Positions 45,600 to 53,979 of a stretch of DNA of 64,000 bases are shown piece after piece. Made by a program: the position numbers and the translations under genes. The notes under the pieces are model-generated. The model worked only from the letters and a program-made list of their open reading frames with translations. It searched no databases and was not told where the DNA came from. The stretch is taken from assembly GCA_903834765.1 (NCBI GenBank), contig CAILKE010000056.1:27145-91144 (forward strand). The letters are read 5' to 3'. The stretch comes from an uncultured Bacteroidota bacterium (GTDB lineage: Bacteria > Bacteroidota > Bacteroidia > B-17B0 > Aurantibacillaceae). Each line of letters starts with the position of its first letter. Position 1 is the stretch's first letter.

Positions 45600-47008
45600 T
45601 AAAATTGAAAATATTGAAATGTTACAGGCATCTTTGAGCTAAAAAGTAAAATTGAAAAAAGTAAAACTAAATACATTCCAACTCTAAAATAAAAATTATT
45701 AATTCTTTGGAAACAATGCCCATCAGCTGTAATTTGAAAATATTGAAAAAATTCAAAAAGAAGAATGTATGAAATCAAGATTAGTATATGCAGTATGCTG
45801 ATGTTACATATAAACGAACTAACCATTTGTTTTAATACATAAATAGAATTACTAAATGATGGGAGTCCATAAAAAATTCCAATTAACATGCAGAAAAAAA
45901 TCATCGCTAAATAACTAATAATTCGAATAATTAAACTATCATTTTTAATTCTTAAAAATGAAAATATTTTTTGACGACTGGTTTTTGTTGCAATATCTAT
46001 TAGTAAAAACAAAAATGCGATTTGTGCATAAATTATAAAATTAAGCGTTGCTCCATGCCATAATCCTACAATTATAAATAGTATCCATAAATTTAAAATA
46101 AGTCTTAATCTATTTGATCTACCTAATTCATCAAAAATATATTCTTTTAGCCACTTAGAAAATGTAATGTGCCATCGCGTCCAAAATTTTCGATAATTTT
46201 TTGAAAAGAAAGGTTTATTAAAATTAGCCGGCAACTTTATGCCAAAATACATGGCAGAGCCAATAGCTATATCAGAATAGCCAGAAAAATCAGAATAAAC
46301 TTGGTATGCAAAAGCTATAAAAACAATAAAAAAATCTATCCCATTATAATGATGAATATTACTCAAAACAGGACTTATTATTTGTCCGATACCATCTGCA
46401 ATAACAATTTTTTTGAATAGTCCCCATAATATTAATTTACTTCCCTCAATCACATTTTGAATATTAAATGTTTTTTTTTGTTTTAGTTGAGAAGATATAA
46501 CAACTGATTTTTCGATAGGCCCTGCAATTAACTGAGGAAAAAAACTTACAGATAAAGCATAGTAAACAAAAGAGCTTTCTGGTGGATATTTCCTCTTATA
46601 AACATCTATACAATATCCAATCGTTTTAAATGTATAAAAAGATATTCCTATCGGGATCAATAATTTTTGCACTGACCAATTCGGCCAATTCATAACATCA
46701 ATATCTATAATATGTATGTATTTAAACAAAATAAAAATCAGTAAATCTAATCCCAAACCCAAATAAAAAAATAATTTCCTGATTGATACCTTATCTGCAT
46801 AAAAGCAATAATAGGAAGTTGTGAATGTTATTACTGTGGTAATTACCATTAAAGCTAAAAAACCAAAACCAAAAAAAGCATAAAATAAATATGAGGAAAA
46901 AAGTAAAAATACATGACTGTATTTTTTAGATATACCAAAATAAATACAAACTATAGTAAGTAAAAATAGCAAATATGGAAATGAAGCAAAACTCATAATT
47001 TCAATCAA
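45599..47008 (-). CDS. MBOAT family O-acyltransferase (AlgI/DltB-like)
   Basis: A 469-residue polytopic protein with about ten TM helices. The family core is visible: FPQLIAGPIEKS, QVYSDFSGYSDIAIGSA, NFNKPFFSKNYRKFWTRWHITFS, and the catalytic His in GLWHGATLNF. It carries acyl groups, usually acetyl, across the inner membrane for O-acylation of an extracytoplasmic glycan with its SGNH partner next door. It abuts the first sulfotransferase gene, so glycan acylation and sulfation appear to be expressed together. Confidence 0.93.
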   Translation of the reverse strand: MIEIMSFASFPYLLFLLTIVCIYFGISKKYSHVFLLFSSYLFYAFFGFGFLALMVITTVITFTTSYYCFYADKVSIRKLFFYLGLGLDLLIFILFKYIHIIDIDVMNWPNWSVQKLLIPIGISFYTFKTIGYCIDVYKRKYPPESSFVYYALSVSFFPQLIAGPIEKSVVISSQLKQKKTFNIQNVIEGSKLILWGLFKKIVIADGIGQIISPVLSNIHHYNGIDFFIVFIAFAYQVYSDFSGYSDIAIGSAMYFGIKLPANFNKPFFSKNYRKFWTRWHITFSKWLKEYIFDELGRSNRLRLILNLWILFIIVGLWHGATLNFIIYAQIAFLFLLIDIATKTSRQKIFSFLRIKNDSLIIRIISYLAMIFFCMLIGIFYGLPSFSNSIYVLKQMVSSFICNISILHILILISYILLFEFFQYFQITADGHCFQRINNFYFRVGMYLVLLFSILLFSSKMPVTFQYFQF

Positions 47009-48049
47009 TTATTTTTTTGCACTAAACATCAATTTAATAAATAAAGGAAAATGATAATTTATTGCATGCAGAAAATAATATATTTTTAGTTTAGTTAAAC
47101 TAATAACATACCGTAATAAAATATATAAATTATTAGTAGTTGATTTATTTGATTTATAATCAAAAATTGCAGCATATTTATAGCAAATTGAATCACAAAT
47201 ATAAACCTCTTGGGCACTAAGCTCTGTTTTATATGATTCAACCCTTTCCGAATTTATTTTTTTTTCTAAATTCTTATGCATTGCATTTAGCTTATTGAAA
47301 TCTTCTGTTGTTAAATTTTGTTTGACATAATTTTTCATGTCTTTTGATAGATCTTGAAAATCAAGCATTTTTTCATTAAAATCAATATTCATAAAAAGAC
47401 AAATCTTACGAAGTGTTTCTTTCGGGTTCTCAACCAAATCTTCATATCTAAGTAATGAATAATTTAATTTGTTTTTTTTAATACTTTCAAAAATAGTATC
47501 ATAAAAATAATTCCAAGAAGTAGCTAAAGAATATATTGAACTTTTTTTGTCTGAAAATTTTTTACGTGAAGCAATATTATCCCTATAATCTCTGGTTAAA
47601 ACTATATATTTTGCGTCAGGAAACAACTTGCTCAAATCGTTCATGTAAATAGAATAAACTGGGTTTTTATCAACAATACATGATACCTTTTTAATTTCAT
47701 TATTCGCAAATGGATAATTTAAATAAACCTGTTTACAAACATTAGAAAATGATTTATTTTCTAATTTCATAATTTCAGACTTCAGTTCTGGTTTCGGCTT
47801 CCAAAAACTAATTACTTTGCTAAATTTATAATTAAATAAGTTTACAAATTCATCAACAACAGATTCGTTTTCGAAATTTTTATTTTTAAATGTTGATTGT
47901 GTAAATAACACAAATTCATTTTCAGGGCAGGCAATCACCTGATCATTTAGATTCAGCATGTTTGTAAGCATAGTGGTTCCAGACCTTCCCATACCTACAA
48001 TAAATGTCATTTTCGGTGACTGATTATTTTTCAATGAATCCAAGCTCAA
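47009..48049 (-). CDS. PAPS-dependent sulfotransferase (copy 1)
   Basis: A 346-residue sulfotransferase. The 5'-phosphosulfate loop is GRSGTTML (21-28), the 3'-phosphate motif is in VLTRDYRDNIASR, and VDKNPVYS lies between them. A C-terminal NSERVESYKTELSAQE matches the SDRxxxWKxxL signature of this family. These enzymes transfer sulfate from PAPS to hydroxyl groups of carbohydrates or lipids. No TM helix. It abuts MBOAT and overlaps the next sulfotransferase by 26 bases. Confidence 0.88.
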   Translation of the reverse strand: MSLDSLKNNQSPKMTFIVGMGRSGTTMLTNMLNLNDQVIACPENEFVLFTQSTFKNKNFENESVVDEFVNLFNYKFSKVISFWKPKPELKSEIMKLENKSFSNVCKQVYLNYPFANNEIKKVSCIVDKNPVYSIYMNDLSKLFPDAKYIVLTRDYRDNIASRKKFSDKKSSIYSLATSWNYFYDTIFESIKKNKLNYSLLRYEDLVENPKETLRKICLFMNIDFNEKMLDFQDLSKDMKNYVKQNLTTEDFNKLNAMHKNLEKKINSERVESYKTELSAQEVYICDSICYKYAAIFDYKSNKSTTNNLYILLRYVISLTKLKIYYFLHAINYHFPLFIKLMFSAKK

Positions 48050-49103
48050 TATATTTTTTATGTAATCGTTTTATTTTTAGTGATGGAAAGACATAATACA
48101 ACAACTTATCCTTAAATATATCGAAATAACCTAAACAAATAGGCACAAAATTGGAAATTACTATTAGTGCCTTTTTAAATAAGGAAAGGTTTGAGATAGA
48201 ATCATAACCAATTTTTTTAGCAACAGAGGAGCAAAGTACATCGCAGATTTCAATTTCTTTTTCTGTCAACTGCTCTTTCCAAACAGACAATCTATCTGAA
48301 TTTAACGTTTTATTTAAATCTGAATATTTTTTCAAGAATCGATTTTTAAATTTGTCAGCCATTTTAAATTCATCCAAATTTACTTTCTGTTGCCCTTCAT
48401 TCAGATTTAATTCTTTTGATGGTGTTATGTTTAAGAATTGAATTATTTTTAATTCAACATCTTCATAATTTAAAACCAAATCTTCATACTTTATCAACAA
48501 TACTTTATGTTTATTTTTCACATAAAACTCATAAGCCTCTCTATTATAAAGCAACCATCTTATAGCATTATAGGCGATATTAGCAGACTTCAAAAAAATA
48601 CTTTGCTTCCGAGAAAGTATATTTGCCCTATAATCCCTTACTATCCATATAAACTTAGATTCGGGAAATGATTGATTGATTTTATTTACAAAAATAGTGT
48701 ATGAAGGGTTTTTATCAATCAATACACTCGCATTTACTTTATCTACACCTATAACTTTAAAATTTTGATAAATACGATTACATAATTCTTGATAAGTAAT
48801 ATGAGTATTAGTTTTAACAACCTCCAAGCATTCTGATTTTACCTCAGATAAATTAAACTCCCATCCAACCCAGGGGTGAGAGAGTGCATACAATTTAATT
48901 TGATCAAACAATAAATTGACTTCTGTTGAAGAAAATGATTGCTTGTTCTTATATTGATTTAAAAAAAATACTAAAAAATTAGCTTCAGGCAAACAATGCA
49001 CATCCTGAAATGTATTAAGTAATTTAGTAAGTATAGTTGTTCCAGATCGGCCTATACCAATTATAAAATGTAGCTTTTTATCTTTTATAAAATCAACTGT
49101 CAT
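48024..49103 (-). CDS. PAPS-dependent sulfotransferase (copy 2)
   Basis: A 359-residue paralogue of its neighbours. GRSGTTIL starts at residue 18, followed by LIDKNPSYT, WIVRDYRANILSR for the 3'-phosphate site, and NSDRLSVWKEQLTEKE near the end. Its C-terminus overlaps the start of copy 1, so translation is probably coupled. Acceptor unknown; the set of three suggests three different hydroxyl positions or acceptors. Confidence 0.88.
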   Translation of the reverse strand: MTVDFIKDKKLHFIIGIGRSGTTILTKLLNTFQDVHCLPEANFLVFFLNQYKNKQSFSSTEVNLLFDQIKLYALSHPWVGWEFNLSEVKSECLEVVKTNTHITYQELCNRIYQNFKVIGVDKVNASVLIDKNPSYTIFVNKINQSFPESKFIWIVRDYRANILSRKQSIFLKSANIAYNAIRWLLYNREAYEFYVKNKHKVLLIKYEDLVLNYEDVELKIIQFLNITPSKELNLNEGQQKVNLDEFKMADKFKNRFLKKYSDLNKTLNSDRLSVWKEQLTEKEIEICDVLCSSVAKKIGYDSISNLSLFKKALIVISNFVPICLGYFDIFKDKLLYYVFPSLKIKRLHKKYIELGFIEK

Positions 49104-49147
49104 CTAATACGTTTACTCATTGATAAATTATGTCTATATTTTTACAA

Positions 49148-50212
49148 CTAATTAATTCCTTTTAGCTCTGCTTCCACTGATTTTAATCGATTCCTATACA
49201 TTAAATAAAAATATATTTTTGGAGAGTTTAATAATTCGAAAATTTTCACCCTTAACTTAAATGGAAATTGTTGCATATAATAAATTATTTTCTCTTTAAT
49301 AGAAAGTCTATTCTTTGGCACATACCCATGTGATATTCCAATTTTAGATGACACAAATTCGATTTTTTTCATATCACTTAACGGTAAACTTTTTTTCCAA
49401 GCCATAACTCTATCTGTATTTATTGGTGTACTCAAATCCGTTATTTTTTTTATCATTCTATCAGTATTTGGAGACGAATTCAGCTCTTTTATTTTTTGTT
49501 TCATGCTTATGTGAAAGTCAAATATAGATTCAGAATAAGGGAGTCCGAAAAAATCGATGATATTTTTTACAACGACTTCTTTATTTAAAGCAATATCTTC
49601 ATATTTCACAACCATTATAGAAGCACCATATTTATGTTTTGCTAAATCTATTTTTCTCAAAAACAAATTCCAAACAGTTGCATAATAAAAGGGTGATTTT
49701 ATGGGAATCCATGGCTTTTGACTTTGTATATTAGATAACGCATAGGCTCTATAATCTCTAATTAGTGCCAAAATTTTAGCGTCAGGGAAAACGCTCTTTA
49801 TTTTATCTATATGATACGTGTAATAAGGGTTTTTATCTACAATTAAACCCACATCATTCGAAAAACCTTTATTGCCATATAAACTCAAGTATATCAATTT
49901 TGTAAATTGACTATAATTTATAGCTTGACCTATTTTTAAAGAATCTATTAATTCCAAATTTAGAGGACCTATTAATGGGTTTTTTTTATATTTAAAAAAT
50001 TCAGTTAAATACGCTTTATAATCATCAATAAGCTCCGTTGAAACTTTATCTAAATGTTTATACTTTTTATAAAAATATATAAAATGGTGAATTTCTGGAG
50101 TTGAAATACAATTTGGAAAATTTTGGAGTAAGGCTACCAATAAAGTTGTTCCACTTCTGCCAGTCCCAACAACAAAATTAATTTTTATATTATCTAAATA
50201 TTTTAAATCCAT
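49148..50212 (-). CDS. PAPS-dependent sulfotransferase (copy 3)
   Basis: A 354-residue member, first in the leftward sulfotransferase-MBOAT-SGNH run. GRSGTTLL starts at residue 18; IVDKNPYYT, LALIRDYRAYALS and NTDRVMAWKKSLP follow in family order. It is separated from copy 2 by 44 bases. It lies downstream of a terminator (50228-50258), so the leftward operon likely starts here; no good promoter consensus is visible in the short gap. Confidence 0.88.
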   Translation of the reverse strand: MDLKYLDNIKINFVVGTGRSGTTLLVALLQNFPNCISTPEIHHFIYFYKKYKHLDKVSTELIDDYKAYLTEFFKYKKNPLIGPLNLELIDSLKIGQAINYSQFTKLIYLSLYGNKGFSNDVGLIVDKNPYYTYHIDKIKSVFPDAKILALIRDYRAYALSNIQSQKPWIPIKSPFYYATVWNLFLRKIDLAKHKYGASIMVVKYEDIALNKEVVVKNIIDFFGLPYSESIFDFHISMKQKIKELNSSPNTDRMIKKITDLSTPINTDRVMAWKKSLPLSDMKKIEFVSSKIGISHGYVPKNRLSIKEKIIYYMQQFPFKLRVKIFELLNSPKIYFYLMYRNRLKSVEAELKGIN

Positions 50213-50227
50213 ATTGAAAATTTCCTT

Positions 50228-50258
50228 AAAAAAAATCCCCCAATAAATTCGGGGGATT
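50228..50258 (-). terminator. Intrinsic terminator between the small lipoprotein gene and the sulfotransferase run
   Basis: A perfect 8-bp stem AATCCCCC/GGGGGATT with a 9-base loop; on the minus strand a T-run follows. It should insulate the sulfotransferase operon from the upstream lipoprotein gene. Confidence 0.85.
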
Positions 50259-50281
50259 ATTATATTTTATGATAATAAAAA

Positions 50282-50629
50282 CTATTTAACTGTTACTGTC
50301 TTTTCTACTGTTTTTCCTTCTTCTAATTTAATAATCCCAACTCCTGATTTGTTACCTAAAGTAGCTTTAATATCTAATATAGCTGGTAATTTAAATGTAT
50401 ATACACTACTACCTCCTCCATCAGAGATACCTTCTGCTTTTAAATCAGCTTCAACGGTTGCTCCTGAACTTGTTTTTACATTAGCGTATAATTTGACCGA
50501 AGCGCCTGATAAATAATTCCCTGAAGAATCAACAGTAGTTATTGTAAGCTTGCAATCTGTATTTTTTTGACAAGATGTGCTTACTCCTAATATAATTGCA
50601 AAGGCAAGGATTGTTGTAAATAATTTCAT
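50282..50629 (-). CDS. Small lipoprotein with an Ig-like/CRD-type beta domain
   Basis: A 115-residue protein with a lipoprotein signal (AFAIILGVSTSC, Cys20, then QKNTDC). The mature part (KLTITTVDSSGNYLSGASVKLYAN ... VKKTVTVK-like end) has the alternating strands and GxxVxLY pattern of carboxypeptidase-regulatory or Ig-like domains. Function unknown; surface anchored. It has a -7 element upstream and its own terminator. Confidence 0.75.
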   Translation of the reverse strand: MKLFTTILAFAIILGVSTSCQKNTDCKLTITTVDSSGNYLSGASVKLYANVKTSSGATVEADLKAEGISDGGGSSVYTFKLPAILDIKATLGNKSGVGIIKLEEGKTVEKTVTVK

Positions 50630-50682
50630 AATGACGTATTTAATTGTATTTTAGTTAAAAAGAACCAATATTTGTCGTTATA

Positions 50683-50690
50683 CAAATATA
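50683..50690 (-). promoter_or_regulatory. -7 promoter element (TATATTTG) for the small lipoprotein
   Basis: A perfect TAnnTTTG on the minus strand. It would give a leader of about 50 bases; no matching -33 TTG was seen, so support is partial. Confidence 0.35.
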
Positions 50691-50706
50691 CTAAAAATAA
50701 ATAAAC

Positions 50707-51537
50707 ATGTATTTTAAAACCATAATATTGAGCCTAGGCTTTATTTTAATGAGTAAACTAAGCTTATCGCAAACTTTATCTACAGAAACTATCCTAATTT
50801 CAACTTCATATGGTGATATGAAAGTAAAGTTGTTTAACGAAACGCCTTTACATAAAACCAATTTTTTGAAACTAGTTTCCGAACATTTTTATGATAGCCT
50901 CTTATTTCACCGAATCATTCAAGGTTTTATGATACAAGGCGGTGATCCTGATAGCAAACATGCTGATAGTAAAAAATTATTAGGAGACGGTGATTTAAAT
51001 TACACCATTCCTGCGGAATTTGTCCCTGCGCTTTGTCACAAAAAGGGTATGTTATGTGCAGCTCGAAACAGTGATGATGTTAATCCCAGCAAAGCTTCAT
51101 CTGCCTGTCAATTTTATATTGTCCAAGGTAAAATACGCAATGACAAAGATTTGATTTCATTTGAAAAACGCATCAATCGAGATTTAATAACTAAACTTAA
51201 AGACGCTTATTTTTCAGATCCTACAAATAAATGGCTACAAGATAAAATTGCACATTTCAAATCTGAACCAAACGCCGATAGCTTACTATTTTACACAAAA
51301 ATTGTTGACGAAAATATAATTCCCTTATATGAAAAAGCGCCTCATTACCAATTTTCGGAAGCTCACAAATCAATTTATAAAACCATAGGTGGTACTCCAC
51401 ATTTGGATAACAATTATACAATTTTTGGCGAAGTCGTTTCTGGTTTAGATGTTATTGATAAAATTGCCGCCGTTGGCACTAATAAAGATGATAGGCCATT
51501 TATTGATATCCGAATGACCATTTCCATTATTAAGTAA
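50707..51537 (+). CDS. Cyclophilin-type peptidylprolyl isomerase, exported
   Basis: A 276-residue PPIase with a signal peptide (IILSLGFILMSKLSLSQ). The cyclophilin core is clear: DMKVKLFNETPLHKTNF, FHRIIQGFMIQGGDP, GMLCAARNSD, ACQFYIVQG and YTIFGEVVSGLDVIDKIA. An insertion of about 80 residues (roughly 145-225) splits the fold, a layout common in Bacteroidota cyclophilins. It assists folding of periplasmic or outer-membrane proteins. Confidence 0.92.
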   Translation: MYFKTIILSLGFILMSKLSLSQTLSTETILISTSYGDMKVKLFNETPLHKTNFLKLVSEHFYDSLLFHRIIQGFMIQGGDPDSKHADSKKLLGDGDLNYTIPAEFVPALCHKKGMLCAARNSDDVNPSKASSACQFYIVQGKIRNDKDLISFEKRINRDLITKLKDAYFSDPTNKWLQDKIAHFKSEPNADSLLFYTKIVDENIIPLYEKAPHYQFSEAHKSIYKTIGGTPHLDNNYTIFGEVVSGLDVIDKIAAVGTNKDDRPFIDIRMTISIIK

Positions 51538-51579
51538 TAAAAGGCATTAAAAGATAACCTAATTGATTTAATAATAACA

Positions 51580-51613
51580 AAAAACCCATTTGTAATGAAA
51601 CAAATGGGTTTTT
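51580..51613. terminator. Bidirectional intrinsic terminator between the cyclophilin and Ala-rich lipoprotein genes
   Basis: A perfect 14-bp stem, AAAAACCCATTTGT with ACAAATGGGTTTTT, around a 6-base loop. A-run and T-run flanks serve both converging genes. Confidence 0.92.
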
Positions 51614-51635
51614 GTATTTAAGCCTAAGCTATAAA

Positions 51636-51905
51636 TTAGTGTTTTTTACCACCTTTTAAGTGAGCTAATGAGTCAGCAACGTGAGCTTGTGCTAATGAGT
51701 CAGCAACATGAGCAGCAGCAGCAGCTACAGCAGCTTCAGCGTCAGCAGCAACTTTAGCTAAAGAATCAGCTTGAGCTTGAGCTACAGCAGCAGTTGAATC
51801 TGAAACAGCTTTAGCGCGAGCTTCCATTTCTTCTTTAGAAGGACCACAAGATACAAATGCAGCTGATAATACAGCTACAGCAACGATTGATAATACTTTT
51901 TTCAT
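51636..51905 (-). CDS. Small Ala-rich helical lipoprotein
   Basis: An 89-residue lipoprotein: signal peptide, lipobox AFVSC (Cys20), then an almost continuous Ala/Asp/Ser-rich helix with repeated ADSLA/AHVADSLA units and a basic tail GGKKH. The tail-and-helix design recalls abundant structural lipoproteins such as Lpp, but there is no sequence match I can claim. Base composition is higher in G+C than in its neighbours, because of many Ala codons. It has a strong -7 element and a strong terminator, suggesting high expression. Confidence 0.8.
   Translation of the reverse strand: MKKVLSIVAVAVLSAAFVSCGPSKEEMEARAKAVSDSTAAVAQAQADSLAKVAADAEAAVAAAAAHVADSLAQAHVADSLAHLKGGKKH
51661..51715 (-). repeat. 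Short tandem repeat inside the Ala-rich lipoprotein gene
   Basis: The block GCTAATGAGTCAGCAACGTG recurs after a few bases as GCTAATGAGTCAGCAACATG (plus-strand reading). It encodes the duplicated HVADSLA unit near the C-terminus. Confidence 0.75.
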
Positions 51906-51939
51906 TTTAAGTTTTGTTAAGGTTTATTAATTTTGGATG

Positions 51940-51947
51940 CAAAAATA
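51940..51947 (-). promoter_or_regulatory. -7 promoter element (TATTTTTG) of the Ala-rich lipoprotein
   Basis: A perfect TAnnTTTG on the minus strand. The leader would be about 29 bases before the ATG at 51905. The -33 region has only T-rich sequence, no TTG at 19-21 bases. Confidence 0.45.
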
Positions 51948-52017
51948 CATCTTTTTTTGAAACTTAGTTAAAAAAATAAAAAAAACGTACATTTTTTTCA
52001 ACATTTATGAGTTTACA

Positions 52018-52047
52018 TTGTCAAGAAAGTCTTAAAATGTACATTTG
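52018..52047 (+). promoter_or_regulatory. Consensus promoter of pyrD
   Basis: TTG (52018-52020), a 19-base spacer and TACATTTG (52040-52047) match the Bacteroidota consensus exactly. Transcription should begin only one to three bases before the ATG at 52054, giving an almost leaderless mRNA. Confidence 0.65.
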
Positions 52048-52053
52048 TAAGCT

Positions 52054-53085
52054 ATGTATAAACTATTTTTAAAACCTCTCTTATTTAGATTAAATCCCGA
52101 AAAAGCACATTACTTAACGTTTGATTTTCTGAAATTCTTTGTTGGTAATGCTTTCGGGCGATTTGTTGCTAAATTAGTATTTTCATATAAACACCCTCAA
52201 CTCAAAAAACAACTGTTTGGCTTAACCTTTGAAAACCCAGTAGGTATTGCTGCCGGGCTCGACAAAGATGCAACCACCTTTAATGAATTAGCCGCACTTG
52301 GCTTTGGATTTATCGAAATTGGAACACTTACACCCAAACCTCAAATAGGAAATGACAAACCTCGTTTATTTCGATTGCCAAAGGATGAAGCTCTTATTAA
52401 CCGAATGGGATTTAATAATCAAGGGGTTGATGCTGCTGTTGCTCGATTAAAAAATAGAAAAACTAATGCTATTATTGGAGGAAATATTGGAAAAAACAAA
52501 CTCACACCAAACGAAGATGCTATCAGCGATTATGAGTACTGCTTCCTTGCATTATTTGACGTCGTTGACTATTTTGTAGTAAATGTAAGTTCTCCTAACA
52601 CTCCAAATTTAAGAGCGCTGCAAGACAAAGAGCCGTTAACTGCCTTATTAAATCATTTACAACGTATAAATAATGCTAAACCTAAACGTAAACCCTTACT
52701 TTTAAAAATAGCGCCTGATCTAACCAACTCTCAATTAGATGATATTATTGATATTGTAAAACTGACAAACATAGATGGCATCATTGCAACTAATACAACC
52801 ATTAGCAGAGAATTATTAACCTATCCGAAATCAGAAATAGATGCAATTGGTATGGGTGGATTAAGTGGTAAACCTCTCACTAAAAGAAGTACAGAGGTGA
52901 TTGCCTATTTAAAAACACATTCCAACAATGCGTTTCCTGTTATTGGCGTTGGTGGTATTCATAGTCCGCAAGATGCATTAGACAAGCTAAAGGCAGGTGC
53001 TGATTTAATTCAACTCTATACTGGATTTGTATATGAAGGTCCTAGTTTGATTAAAAAAATAAATAAAGCGATTTTAAAAAAATAA
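52054..53085 (+). CDS. pyrD: Dihydroorotate dehydrogenase (quinone), class 2
   Basis: A 343-residue membrane-associated flavoenzyme that oxidises dihydroorotate to orotate in pyrimidine synthesis, passing electrons to menaquinone. An N-terminal amphipathic extension ([24 protein letters not shown]), typical of class 2, precedes the FMN barrel with [50 protein letters not shown] and VIGVGGI. It is followed after 25 bases by the HMG-CoA lyase gene. Confidence 0.96.
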   Translation: MYKLFLKPLLFRLNPEKAHYLTFDFLKFFVGNAFGRFVAKLVFSYKHPQLKKQLFGLTFENPVGIAAGLDKDATTFNELAALGFGFIEIGTLTPKPQIGNDKPRLFRLPKDEALINRMGFNNQGVDAAVARLKNRKTNAIIGGNIGKNKLTPNEDAISDYEYCFLALFDVVDYFVVNVSSPNTPNLRALQDKEPLTALLNHLQRINNAKPKRKPLLLKIAPDLTNSQLDDIIDIVKLTNIDGIIATNTTISRELLTYPKSEIDAIGMGGLSGKPLTKRSTEVIAYLKTHSNNAFPVIGVGGIHSPQDALDKLKAGADLIQLYTGFVYEGPSLIKKINKAILKK

Positions 53086-53110
53086 AATACTTTCCATTGA
53101 AATACTAATC

Positions 53111-53968
53111 ATGATGAAACTAATCGAATGCCCTAGAGATGCAATGCAAGGTATCAAACAGTTTATACCAACAGAGGTAAAAACAAAATACATTAATTCC
53201 CTTTTAAATATTGGATTTGATACGATTGACGTAGGTAGTTTTGTATCACCGAAAGCAATCCCTCAAATGCAGGATACAGCTCTGGTTTTAAAGCAACTAA
53301 ATTTATCTGCAAACACAAGTAAATTATTAACCATCATTGCCAATACTCGTGGGGCTCAGGATGCTTGTGCTTTTGATGAAGTAACGTATTTAGGTTTTCC
53401 TTTTTCGATTTCTGAAACCTTTCAGCAAAGAAATGCTAACTCAAGTATTGCCGAATCTTTAATAAGAGTAGAAGAAATTCAAAACTTATGCATTCAACAT
53501 AAAAAAGAATTAGTTGTATATATTTCTATGGCATTCGGAAATCCTTATGGAGACTTATGGAACAGCGATATTGTTATAGAATGGACAAAAAAATTAAGTA
53601 ATTTAGGTGTCAAAATTATTGCACTGTCTGATACGATTGGTGTTTCAAACTCGGAAAATATCAGCTATTTATTTTCTAATATTATTCCTGAATTTAAAAC
53701 GGTAGAAATAGGCGCCCACCTCCACTCTACCAAAGAAAGTGCACTAGAAAAAATTGATGCCGCTTATAAAAGTGGTTGTCAGCGTTTTGATGTGGCGATA
53801 CATGGATTTGGTGGATGCCCTATGGCAAAGGATGATTTGACTGGAAATTTAGCAACTGAAGATCTGGAACGCTATTTTGAAATCAATCATATTGATTTAA
53901 ATCTTAATTCCACATTACTACAAAAAGCTTATGCCAACAGCTGGGATGTTTTTAATTTATATCATTAA
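53111..53968 (+). CDS. Hydroxymethylglutaryl-CoA lyase
   Basis: A 285-residue TIM-barrel enzyme cleaving HMG-CoA to acetyl-CoA and acetoacetate, the last step of leucine breakdown. Family motifs: ECPRDAMQG at the start (catalytic Arg-Asp), DVGSFVSPKAIPQM, AHLHSTKES (metal-binding His-x-His), and the signature GFGGCPMAKDDLTGN with the active Cys. The usual first Gly-His of that signature reads Gly-Phe, a small variation. It is followed closely by mscS. Confidence 0.9.
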   Translation: MMKLIECPRDAMQGIKQFIPTEVKTKYINSLLNIGFDTIDVGSFVSPKAIPQMQDTALVLKQLNLSANTSKLLTIIANTRGAQDACAFDEVTYLGFPFSISETFQQRNANSSIAESLIRVEEIQNLCIQHKKELVVYISMAFGNPYGDLWNSDIVIEWTKKLSNLGVKIIALSDTIGVSNSENISYLFSNIIPEFKTVEIGAHLHSTKESALEKIDAAYKSGCQRFDVAIHGFGGCPMAKDDLTGNLATEDLERYFEINHIDLNLNSTLLQKAYANSWDVFNLYH

Positions 53969-53979
53969 TACTCAAATTC

